From positions 1 to 9,287 of the forward strand of contig JAIPBB010000215.1 in assembly GCA_021739805.1 (NCBI GenBank): a DNA stretch of 9,287 nt. The letters are read 5' to 3'. The stretch is from Saprospiraceae bacterium. GTDB lineage: Bacteria > Bacteroidota > Bacteroidia > Bacteroidales > JAIPBB01. How positions within the stretch are numbered: the first letter of the stretch is position 1; each line of letters starts with the position of its first letter. Below are positions 1-5,480 of this stretch, piece by piece. Under the pieces are notes generated by a model. The model did no database searches. It was given only the letters and a program-made list of their open reading frames with translations, and had not been told where the DNA came from. The position numbers and the translations under genes were made by a program.

Positions 1-503
1 AATCAAGAATTGTTCGTTTACCTTTAAATAAAATTGGCTCTATTAATAAAATTAATAAAGCTTTTGCACAATTGGAACAAGAATTTGAACGTCAACCAAA
101 CCCTGATGAAATTGCTGACCTTTTAGATATTTCTGAAAGTGAAGTAAAAGAGTCAATGAAAAATGCAGGTCGGCATGTTTCAATGGATGCTCCTTTAATT
201 CAAGATGAAGACACAAATATGTATGATGTGGTTCGTAATGATGAAGGTCCAACTCCTGAAACAGGCTTGATTTATGATTCTCTTCGTAAAGAAATCAGCA
301 GGGCAATTTCAACACTAACTCCTCGAGAGGCGGATGTTATTCGTTTATATTTTGGACTTGATGGTGCACATCCAATGACCCTTGAGGAAATTGGCGAAAA
401 ATTCGACTTGACCCGTGAAAGAGTCAGGCAAATTAAAGAAAAAGCTATTCGAAGATTGAAACATACTTCAAGAAGCAAAATATTAAAAACCTATCTAGGT
501 TAG
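1..503 (+). CDS. rpoD: Primary sigma factor RpoD/SigA, 3' part (5' end outside window)
   Basis: Sigma-70 subunit that directs RNA polymerase to housekeeping promoters. The open frame runs in from the left edge (first full codon at 3), so 166 C-terminal residues are present; Bacteroidetes RpoD is usually just under 300. The visible part opens with SRIVRLPLNKIGSINKINKA, typical of the region 2.4/3.0 junction. Next comes region 3 (NPDEIADLLDISESEV), a short acidic linker, and region 4. Region 4 contains LTPREADVIRLYFGLDG and then the -35-binding helix-turn-helix MTLEEIGEKFDLTRERVRQI with the basic tail KEKAIRRLKH. The TTG at 72 is an internal codon and not a start, because the conserved frame continues upstream of it. 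An intrinsic terminator follows the stop directly, so rpoD ends its transcript here. The family call is secure; choosing the primary sigma over an alternative one rests on the near-canonical region 3-4 sequence. Confidence 0.96.
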   Translation, partial: SRIVRLPLNKIGSINKINKAFAQLEQEFERQPNPDEIADLLDISESEVKESMKNAGRHVSMDAPLIQDEDTNMYDVVRNDEGPTPETGLIYDSLRKEISRAISTLTPREADVIRLYFGLDGAHPMTLEEIGEKFDLTRERVRQIKEKAIRRLKHTSRSKILKTYLG

Positions 504-534
504 AAAAAGCGGAGTTTTACTCCGCTTTTTTTTT
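504..534 (+). terminator. Intrinsic terminator of rpoD
   Basis: Perfect 11-bp stem AAAAAGCGGAG (504-514) / CTCCGCTTTTT (520-530) with loop TTTTA, followed directly by more T residues to 534. It begins one base after the rpoD stop codon. It separates rpoD from the sulfur-relay operon downstream. The A tract on the left arm would also give a U tract on the opposite strand, but no minus-strand gene converges here. Confidence 0.93.
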
Positions 535-579
535 GTTTACACCTTCCGATGCTATTTTAACTTAAATTTATCTATAATC

Positions 580-587
580 TATATTTG
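580..587 (+). promoter_or_regulatory. Probable -7 element of the tusA-dsrE-kinase operon
   Basis: TATATTTG matches the Bacteroidetes -7 consensus TAnnTTTG exactly. It lies just after the rpoD terminator and is the only exact match between it and tusA. The -33 region is weak: TTTA at 555-558, 21 bases upstream, where TTTG would be expected. Initiation a few bases downstream would leave a leader of about 140 nt before tusA, much longer than the leaders of the other protein genes in this window. Confidence 0.5.
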
Positions 588-720
588 TATTTTAGTCTAG
601 ATAACCAGTGTGTTAACTTGTTTTGCGATTGTCTTTCCCAATCTATTTTTTTCAATATCTTGACATTTTTTTTTCAGCATGGTATTTTAGCATTCTTAAA
701 ACCAAACAAAAAAAACAAAA

Positions 721-727
721 AGGGAGG
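721..727 (+). promoter_or_regulatory. Strong Shine-Dalgarno sequence that fixes the tusA start
   Basis: AGGGAGG lies 7 bases before the ATG at 735. The open frame extends back to a TTG at 585, but that extension would lie across the promoter region and encodes residues unlike any TusA. The SD and the family length both place the start at 735. Confidence 0.8.
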
Positions 728-734
728 AAAAACA

Positions 735-962
735 ATGTTAAATCAAATTGATATAAATTGCATAGGGATGAAATGCCCGAGACCAATAATTGAAATTGCC
801 AAGGCGGCCCGGAAATCAGCTTCCGGTTCAATAATTAATATTTTAGCTGATGATCTCGCTTTTGAAAGCGATGTTAACGCTTGGGCAGAAAATACTGGTG
901 CAACTATTTTAAGTATTTCTAAAGAAGATGGGCAAATCTCAGTGAAAATTCAAATACAATAA
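735..962 (+). CDS. tusA: TusA-like sulfur carrier protein (SirA/YeeD/TusA family)
   Basis: Small cytoplasmic sulfur carrier, 75 residues, the usual size for the family. TusA proteins hold sulfur as a persulfide on one cysteine and pass it to partners in tRNA thiolation, cofactor synthesis or sulfur metabolism. The hallmark CPxP motif is present as GMKCPRPIIE, with acceptor Cys14. The family's following helix (IAKAARK) and the beta strand with acidic residues (IINILADDLAFESDVNAW) come next. Cys9 is an additional cysteine five residues before the active one. The gene has a strong SD and is first in a four-gene operon; dsrE2 begins 10 bases after its stop. This context suggests that its partners are the two DsrE-type proteins and not the tRNA thiolation machinery, since no TusBCD-E set is seen. 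The family is certain; the pathway is inference. Confidence 0.9.
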   Translation: MLNQIDINCIGMKCPRPIIEIAKAARKSASGSIINILADDLAFESDVNAWAENTGATILSISKEDGQISVKIQIQ

Positions 963-972
963 AAATGTAATT

Positions 973-1566
973 ATGAGAGACGAAATGACTTTAACCATGG
1001 AAAAACCAATTACTTCTGAATCTCGTTTAAACGAATTGGAAAGTAAAATAGAAAGCCTGACAAAACAAGTTGATAAGCAAAAACTTGATAATAAAGTTTG
1101 TATTATTTGTTTTAGTGGCGAATGGGACAGGCTTTTTGCTGCTTTATCATTAGCAAGTGGTTCTTTAGCACTTGGAAAAGAAGTTCATATGTTCTTCACA
1201 TTCTGGTCTGTTAGTGCATTGAGAAGTACAGGCGACCTAAAAGATTCAAATAAATCTTTAACACAAAAAATGTTTAATAAAATACTTCCATGCGGAATAG
1301 GTAAAGCTCCTTTGTCAAAGTATAATTTATGTGGCCTTGGGAAATTCTTTATGAAGAAAATTATGAAAAGAAAAGGCGTTGATGATATTGATGTTTTATT
1401 TAAAGATGTGAAAGAACTTGGAGCAAAAATCCATATTTGTGATACATCAACTGAACTGTTTGGACTAAAATGTAGCGAGTTAGTTGATGGTGATAAAATG
1501 AATATATGTGGTGCCACAACATTTTTATCCCACGGATTTAAAAGTCAAATGATATTATTTGTTTAA
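973..1566 (+). CDS. DsrE2-like protein (DsrE/DsrF/DrsH-like family)
   Basis: Putative sulfurtransferase of the DsrE2 group, 197 residues from the ATG at 973. Residues about 41-197 form the DsrE-like domain: strand VCIICFSGEWDRLFAALSLA, then VHMFFTFWSVSALR, the family-typical FFTFW segment. After that come APLSKYNLCGLG, MKRKGV and HICDTSTELFGLKCSELVDG. Cys156 (in HICDTS) matches, by recall, the conserved functional cysteine of the family. Others are Cys43, 46, 107, 120, 167 and 179, an unusually rich set. Residues 15-39 are a charged, probably coiled-coil helix where some relatives have membrane segments; no clear signal peptide is seen. The start is uncertain: in-frame ATGs at 985 and 997 are also possible, and 985 has a weak purine-rich GAGAG upstream. 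It lies between tusA and dsrE; tusA-dsrE2 pairs occur in sulfur-oxidising prokaryotes, where they pass sulfane sulfur to one another. Confidence 0.82.
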   Translation: MRDEMTLTMEKPITSESRLNELESKIESLTKQVDKQKLDNKVCIICFSGEWDRLFAALSLASGSLALGKEVHMFFTFWSVSALRSTGDLKDSNKSLTQKMFNKILPCGIGKAPLSKYNLCGLGKFFMKKIMKRKGVDDIDVLFKDVKELGAKIHICDTSTELFGLKCSELVDGDKMNICGATTFLSHGFKSQMILFV

Positions 1567-1591
1567 AATTAATTAGAAAAAGGAAAAAAAG

Positions 1592-1978
1592 ATGAGCAAG
1601 AAACCAGATTTACTAATAACAATAACTACTGGAAAACAAGATAGAGGTTCCAGAGCAACCTTGGCTTTTTCTTGGGGATGTGCCGCTTTGGCTATGGGTC
1701 AAACTGTATGTATTTATCTGTCCATGGACGGAACTGTTTGGGCTGTGAAAGGTGCTATGAAAGGTGTTGAAGTTGGAGGCTTTGAGCAATTAACCGATTA
1801 TTTAGAGCAGTTTATTGCTCTTGGTGGTGAGTTATTTGTTTGTGCACCATGTACTGAGTATTATTGTGCATTTGACCGAACATCAATTGACTCAACCCTT
1901 ATTGATGATGCAGAAATTACCGGTTTAGCCTCTATAGTGGCAAAAATGGGAGTAAACACTAAGTGTTTAACGTTTTAA
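1592..1978 (+). CDS. Small DsrE family protein with CxPC motif
   Basis: Cytoplasmic DsrE-fold protein of 128 residues, close to the usual length of single-domain DsrE/TusD proteins. The N-terminal strand LLITITTGKQD leads to a helix with TLAFSWGCAALAMGQTVCIYLSMDG. The diagnostic segment is LEQFIALGGELFVCAPCTEYYC, with Cys84 and Cys87 in CxPC and Cys92 close by. A cysteine in this position is the persulfide acceptor in characterised DsrE/TusD-type proteins. An AAAAGGA Shine-Dalgarno sequence (1578-1584) lies 7 bases before the ATG. It is third in the operon, 25 bases after dsrE2 and 16 bases before the kinase. It probably exchanges sulfur with the TusA-like carrier. No DsrF or DsrH partner is present, so it is unlikely to form a DsrEFH hexamer. 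Confidence 0.85.
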   Translation: MSKKPDLLITITTGKQDRGSRATLAFSWGCAALAMGQTVCIYLSMDGTVWAVKGAMKGVEVGGFEQLTDYLEQFIALGGELFVCAPCTEYYCAFDRTSIDSTLIDDAEITGLASIVAKMGVNTKCLTF

Positions 1979-1994
1979 TTGAAGGACATTTCTA

Positions 1995-3131
1995 ATGGAC
2001 AAAGACCATAAAGATCTTCAGGATTTGAATAAACGATTGGCAAATGCAAATGCCATATCAGCTGAATTAATGGCTGAAATGGATGAGAAAAATTCTGCAC
2101 TTCAAGCTTTAAATCAGGAATTAGCAAACTCAAATGCAATTGCGGCGGAGCTAATGGTTGAACTTGAAGAAAAAAATAATTCTTTAAGGCAAACTAATAA
2201 AGAAGTAGCAAAGGCAAATGTTCATGCAGCCGAGCTTATTTCAATTCTCGAAACAAAAGAAGAGAAAATTGCTGAACTTAATAAATCACTTAGTTCTGCA
2301 AATGCTTTTGGAGCTGAATTAGTTGCTGAACGTGAACTTGCTCTTGAAGAGTTAGCCGAATTAAACAAGAAACTTAATAAAGAAATCAAAGTTAGAATTG
2401 CCGCTGAAACTGAAATCAAGAAAACAGCTGATGAGCTTGCTAAACTCATTGCTACTAAAGATAAGTTCTTTTCAATTATTGCTCATGACCTTAAAAATCC
2501 ATTTGGTGCTATTATTGGCTTCTCTGAAATTTTAGATCTTGATTATGATAATATGGATGATACTGAACGGAAAAGTATGGTCGATATGATACATAAATCT
2601 TCAAATAACGCTTACGATTTACTCATTAATCTACTTGATTGGTCAAGAATCCAAACAGGTTCCATAAGTTTGAATCGTGAAGTATTTAATTTGGAAGATG
2701 GTGTAAATAATACTATTGCTCTTCTTGAACATCAAGCTAGTATGAAAAACATAAAAATTAAAACTCAAAACCTGTCGAATAAGTTTGTTTTTGCTGATAA
2801 GAATATGATTGTCACAGTAATCAGAAACCTTATTTCAAATGCTATAAAATTTTCTTATTCCAAAAGTGAAATTATTGTAAGTTGTGAAATAATGAACAAT
2901 TTAGTTAAGGTTGGAATAAAAGATAGTGGAACAGGTATAAGTAAAGAAAATATAAAAAGACTCTTTAAAATTAAAGAACAATATACCGAACAGGGAACTT
3001 CAAAGGAAACAGGCACAGGACTTGGACTTATACTTTGCGAAGAATTTATCAATAGGAATAAAGGTACAATTTGGGTTGAGTCAATATTAGGTAAAGGTTC
3101 TACTTTTTATTTTACTATACCTGTTAAATAA
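1995..3131 (+). CDS. Cytosolic sensor histidine kinase with N-terminal 28-residue coiled-coil repeats
   Basis: Two-component histidine kinase, 378 residues, with no signal peptide or membrane segment, so probably soluble. Residues 11-122 are four 28-residue repeats, continuing as a coiled coil to about 155. The HisKA dimerisation domain follows, with H-box FFSIIAHDLKNPFG and phospho-acceptor His164. The HATPase domain has the N-box RNLISNAIKFS (Asn278, Asn282), G1 box DSGTGIS (310-316), G2 box GTGLGL (340-345) and the final GKGSTFYFTIP strand. All residues needed for autophosphorylation are therefore present. No PAS, GAF or other recognised sensor domain is seen, and no receiver domain or separate response regulator lies in the window. 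The start is supported by GAAGGA (1981-1986) 8 bases upstream. As last gene of the tusA-dsrE2-dsrE operon, it may respond to sulfur-carrier state through protein contact; this is inference. Confidence 0.93.
   Translation: MDKDHKDLQDLNKRLANANAISAELMAEMDEKNSALQALNQELANSNAIAAELMVELEEKNNSLRQTNKEVAKANVHAAELISILETKEEKIAELNKSLSSANAFGAELVAERELALEELAELNKKLNKEIKVRIAAETEIKKTADELAKLIATKDKFFSIIAHDLKNPFGAIIGFSEILDLDYDNMDDTERKSMVDMIHKSSNNAYDLLINLLDWSRIQTGSISLNREVFNLEDGVNNTIALLEHQASMKNIKIKTQNLSNKFVFADKNMIVTVIRNLISNAIKFSYSKSEIIVSCEIMNNLVKVGIKDSGTGISKENIKRLFKIKEQYTEQGTSKETGTGLGLILCEEFINRNKGTIWVESILGKGSTFYFTIPVK
2025..2360 (+). repeat. Four tandem 84-bp (28-residue) coding repeats in the histidine kinase
   Basis: Protein repeats cover residues 11-38, 39-66, 67-94 and 95-122, each exactly 28 residues (four heptads) with no gaps. 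The shared pattern is LNkxLAxANAxxAELxxExxEKxxxLxx; the AN...AEL core is kept in all four copies (ANAISAEL, SNAIAAEL, ANVHAAEL, ANAFGAEL). The DNA has diverged more than the protein, so the copies are not recent. The exact multiple of seven fits a continuous parallel coiled coil leading into the HisKA helices. Confidence 0.88.
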
Positions 3132-3416
3132 TAAATTCATCCTTTTCAATTGGCTAATTTATATTTTGAAATGCTGGGACAAATTAATTTTCATTTTGAT
3201 GAAAGAATTACTTTATCCATAGATAATTAATTTTTTAGTTCTATTAAAAATGGTGAAAAAGTTTAAAGGTATATAAAAATCAAAAATCGTTAATCATTAA
3301 TTCTTGTTCTTAAATCTTAAAAAAAATTATTACCATTTTGGGCACTTAGTACCCGACAAATCAAAATATCATTTAGCCTTTTATTTTTGTGGATGTTTCT
3401 ATAATAAAATTAATTT
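3132..3416. other. Gene-free AT-rich intergenic stretch
   Basis: No coding sequence, tRNA or clear terminator is seen between the kinase stop and the rpe promoter. The kinase stop codon is followed at once by a second TAA. A weak AU-rich hairpin (3188-3205) has no T tract. An imperfect palindrome GGGCACTTAGTACCC (3340-3354) is the only GC-rich spot. Confidence 0.6.
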
Positions 3417-3424
3417 TAACTTTG
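3417..3424 (+). promoter_or_regulatory. -7 element of the rpe promoter
   Basis: TAACTTTG is an exact TAnnTTTG match 27 bases before the rpe ATG, giving a leader of roughly 20 nt. No well-placed TTTG -33 element is seen; the nearest, 3386-3389, is 27 bases upstream, longer than usual. Confidence 0.6.
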
Positions 3425-3451
3425 TTCATTAATTAAAATCCTTATTTGATT

Positions 3452-4111
3452 ATGAACAAACACTTAATTGCTCCATCCTTACTTTCAGCCGATTTCGGAA
3501 ATTTAGTCAAAGATATCGAAATGATTAACAAAAGCGAAGCCGATTGGTTTCATATTGATGTTATGGATGGTGTTTTTGTTCCCAATATTTCTTTTGGTTT
3601 TCCTATTATTAAGGTTGTTAAGCAATATGCAAAAAAACCTTTGGATGTTCATTTAATGATTGTTGACCCTGATAGATATTTTGAAGATTTTAAAAATGCC
3701 GGAGCTGATATTGTAACTGTTCATTATGAAGCTTGCACTCATTTGCATCGTTCAATCACTGCATTAAAAGATTTAGGAATTAAAGCCGGAGTTGTTCTTA
3801 ATCCACACACAAGTGTTGATTTGATCGAAAATATAATTAATGATGTTGACCTTGTTTTGCTTATGTCAGTAAATCCGGGCTATGGAGGACAAAAATTTAT
3901 CGAAAACACTTATACCAAAATTGCAAAACTCAGGGAATTAATTATTCAAAAAAAATCAAAAGCTTTAATTGAAGTTGATGGAGGAGTTGGATTAAATAAT
4001 ATTTCCAAACTGGTAGATGCCGGAGCAGATGTATTTGTTGCCGGTAATGCAGTTTTTAAATCAGAAAATCCGATTGAAACAATTTCAAAAATGAAAAATT
4101 TGAAAGTTTAA
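3452..4111 (+). CDS. rpe: Ribulose-phosphate 3-epimerase
   Basis: Interconverts D-ribulose 5-phosphate and D-xylulose 5-phosphate in the non-oxidative pentose phosphate pathway; a cytoplasmic, metal-dependent TIM barrel. The protein has 219 residues, the normal family length. The motifs appear in order: IAPSLLSADF at the N-terminus with the substrate-binding Ser9, FHIDVMDGVFVPNISFG with His34 and Asp36, DVHLMIVDP with His67, the phosphate-loop region LLMSVNPGYGGQKFI, and EVDGGVGLNN with Asp176. These two His and two Asp residues are the metal ligands and acid/base pair of the family, so the enzyme should be active. The ATG at 3452 is preferred over the in-frame TTG at 3446, which would only add Met-Ile. 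No Shine-Dalgarno sequence precedes it. It appears to be transcribed alone from its own promoter. Confidence 0.97.
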   Translation: MNKHLIAPSLLSADFGNLVKDIEMINKSEADWFHIDVMDGVFVPNISFGFPIIKVVKQYAKKPLDVHLMIVDPDRYFEDFKNAGADIVTVHYEACTHLHRSITALKDLGIKAGVVLNPHTSVDLIENIINDVDLVLLMSVNPGYGGQKFIENTYTKIAKLRELIIQKKSKALIEVDGGVGLNNISKLVDAGADVFVAGNAVFKSENPIETISKMKNLKV

Positions 4112-4214
4112 AACAAAAGTGCATCTTGAATCTTATTCGGTATTAGAAATCAATTGAAGCAATAAATCCTAATTCATTGGCTAGTAATTTTAAATGTTGT
4201 TTGAGTTTTTTTTA

Positions 4215-4269
4215 ATTGAAATTTGGTTTTTATTTGAAATTTGTGTTTTGTTATTTGGAATTTATTGAA
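4215..4269. repeat. Imperfect AT-rich repeat units between convergent genes
   Basis: Three degenerate units with a TTGAAATTT-like core: ATTGAAATTTGGTTTTT (4215-4231), ATTTGAAATTTGTGTTTTG (from 4232) and ATTTGGAATTTATTGAA (4253-4269). They lie between the convergent ends of rpe and the dehydrogenase gene, where no ordinary stem-loop terminator is visible. They may be part of a dispersed intergenic repeat or just AT-biased sequence. Confidence 0.4.
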
Positions 4270-4305
4270 TATTTAAATCCCCCTGAAAAATCGAAATAAT
4301 CCACA

Positions 4306-5391
4306 TTATATATTACATTCAATTCCTATTTCATCACAAACCATTTTAAGTTCTTCTAAAACTTTTCCTAGTATTGTGATACCATCAACAGCAAGCCTGG
4401 CTTCCATTTCTCTTTCTGGTTCTCCTGGAATCCAAACCCGGTTTTGACCAGCTACAGGTTTAGCGTTTTTAAATGTTTGAATCCATGAGTCCATATATGA
4501 TTTAAATTCATTAGCAGCTTGAAAAGCATCAATTCTCATTGCACCAAAAAAATGCCCTAAGCCCAATCCTGTAAGATTTTCTTTTAGTGGAAGATAACTA
4601 ACTTGTGGTGGAACAAAAGGACCAAAGTTTGCTCCCGAAAGTACTGCTGAAAATATATCTACAATAGAACCTAGGCAAAAACCTTTGTGACTTCCATGAA
4701 GTCTGTCTCCTCCAAGGGGCAATATAGCACCACCTTCAGTAAGAATATTTGGGTCAAAACAAGGATTGCCATCTTTATCCTGAACATAACCATCGGGAGC
4801 AGTTTCTCCTTTTTTATGCATTATGTCAAGTTTGCCTCGTGCTATAGGAGTGGTTGCAAAATCAGCAACAAATGGATTTTCTTTTCCGGCAGGAATTGAT
4901 ACTGAAATTGGATTTGTTCCAAGCATCTTTTCTTTTGAAAATGTCGGAGCAACAAGTGGATTTGCATTAGTCATTGCAATTCCAATCATATCATGTTCAA
5001 GAGCCATCATTGTATAATAACCGGCAATTCCAAAATGATTTGAATTTCTAACCGAAATCCAACCTGTACCAGCTATTTTTGCTTTTTCGATTGCAATCTG
5101 CATTGATTGTTTACCTACAATCATCCCATATCCTTTATCTCCATCAATAACTGCTGTACTAGGTGATTCGTGAACAATTTTAATTTTAGGATTTATATTT
5201 ACCCGACCTTTTTTCCAAAGTTCAAGATAATCTTTTATGCGAATTACTCCATGAGAGCTAATTCCTCTTAATTCTGTTTTTGTAATTATTTCGCTAATGA
5301 TTTTAGCATTTGCTTCTTCACAACCTATTTGTGTAAATATACTTTCGACAAGCGATTTTAGTTCTTTGTGATGGATAGTTTTATTTAGCAT
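4306..5391 (-). CDS. Ldh/Mdh2-family NAD(P)-dependent 2-hydroxyacid dehydrogenase
   Basis: Oxidoreductase of the malate/L-lactate/ureidoglycolate/sulfolactate dehydrogenase family (Ldh_2), which reduces 2-oxoacids with NAD(P)H using a fold different from classical LDH/MDH. The 361 residues are the normal length. Motifs include ELRGISSHGVIR (His47), the catalytic-histidine segment VRNSNHFGIAGYY (His119), MTNANPLVAPT, GTNPISVSIPA, VADFATTPIARGK and LHGSHKGFCL (Lys236). The C-terminal part has the family's NRVWIPGEPE block. The substrate cannot be read from the sequence: malate, lactate, ureidoglycolate and sulfolactate enzymes are too alike. No Shine-Dalgarno sequence is seen before the ATG. 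A -7 element lies about 20 bases upstream, so the leader is very short. It is divergent from pepD and convergent with rpe. Confidence 0.93.
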   Translation of the reverse strand: MLNKTIHHKELKSLVESIFTQIGCEEANAKIISEIITKTELRGISSHGVIRIKDYLELWKKGRVNINPKIKIVHESPSTAVIDGDKGYGMIVGKQSMQIAIEKAKIAGTGWISVRNSNHFGIAGYYTMMALEHDMIGIAMTNANPLVAPTFSKEKMLGTNPISVSIPAGKENPFVADFATTPIARGKLDIMHKKGETAPDGYVQDKDGNPCFDPNILTEGGAILPLGGDRLHGSHKGFCLGSIVDIFSAVLSGANFGPFVPPQVSYLPLKENLTGLGLGHFFGAMRIDAFQAANEFKSYMDSWIQTFKNAKPVAGQNRVWIPGEPEREMEARLAVDGITILGKVLEELKMVCDEIGIECNI

Positions 5392-5410
5392 AATTTTATT
5401 TAATTTATGG

Positions 5411-5418
5411 CAAATATA
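5411..5418 (-). promoter_or_regulatory. -7 element of the dehydrogenase gene (minus strand)
   Basis: CAAATATA on the plus strand reads TATATTTG on the minus strand, an exact TAnnTTTG match 19 bases upstream of the ATG at 5391. The predicted leader is only about 12-15 nt. No clear TTTG -33 element is seen. Confidence 0.6.
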
Positions 5419-5449
5419 AAATAATGCCTCAATAATATTTAAAATTTCA

Positions 5450-5457
5450 TAGATTTG
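5450..5457 (+). promoter_or_regulatory. -7 element of the pepD promoter
   Basis: TAGATTTG is an exact TAnnTTTG match 23 bases before the ATG at 5481. Its last base is the first base of the in-frame GTG at 5457, so that GTG cannot be within the transcript and is ruled out as a start. The -33 region shows no clear TTTG. Confidence 0.6.
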
Positions 5458-5480
5458 TGAAAATTTATATTTTGAATGTT

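Noticed and set aside
660..688. E. coli-like promoter upstream of tusA: TTGACA (660-665), 17 bases, TATTTT (683-688).
   Set aside because: The primary sigma factor of Bacteroidetes does not use the E. coli -35/-10 pattern, and the match falls in a T-rich run. It stays a fallback if no start is found near 590.
585..734. N-terminal extension of TusA from a TTG at 585.
   Set aside because: It starts inside the -7 element, is unlike the family, and a strong SD marks the ATG at 735.
3188..3205. Possible terminator after the histidine kinase: TTTTCAT / ATGAAAG hairpin.
   Set aside because: Only 7 AU-rich pairs with no T tract after it; too weak to call.
4687..5017. Plus-strand open frames opposite the dehydrogenase gene.
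   Set aside because: They are antisense shadows of a well-conserved enzyme and show no family features.
5457..5480. GTG start for pepD at 5457.
   Set aside because: The GTG overlaps the last base of the TAGATTTG promoter element; the ATG at 5481 gives the usual PepD length.
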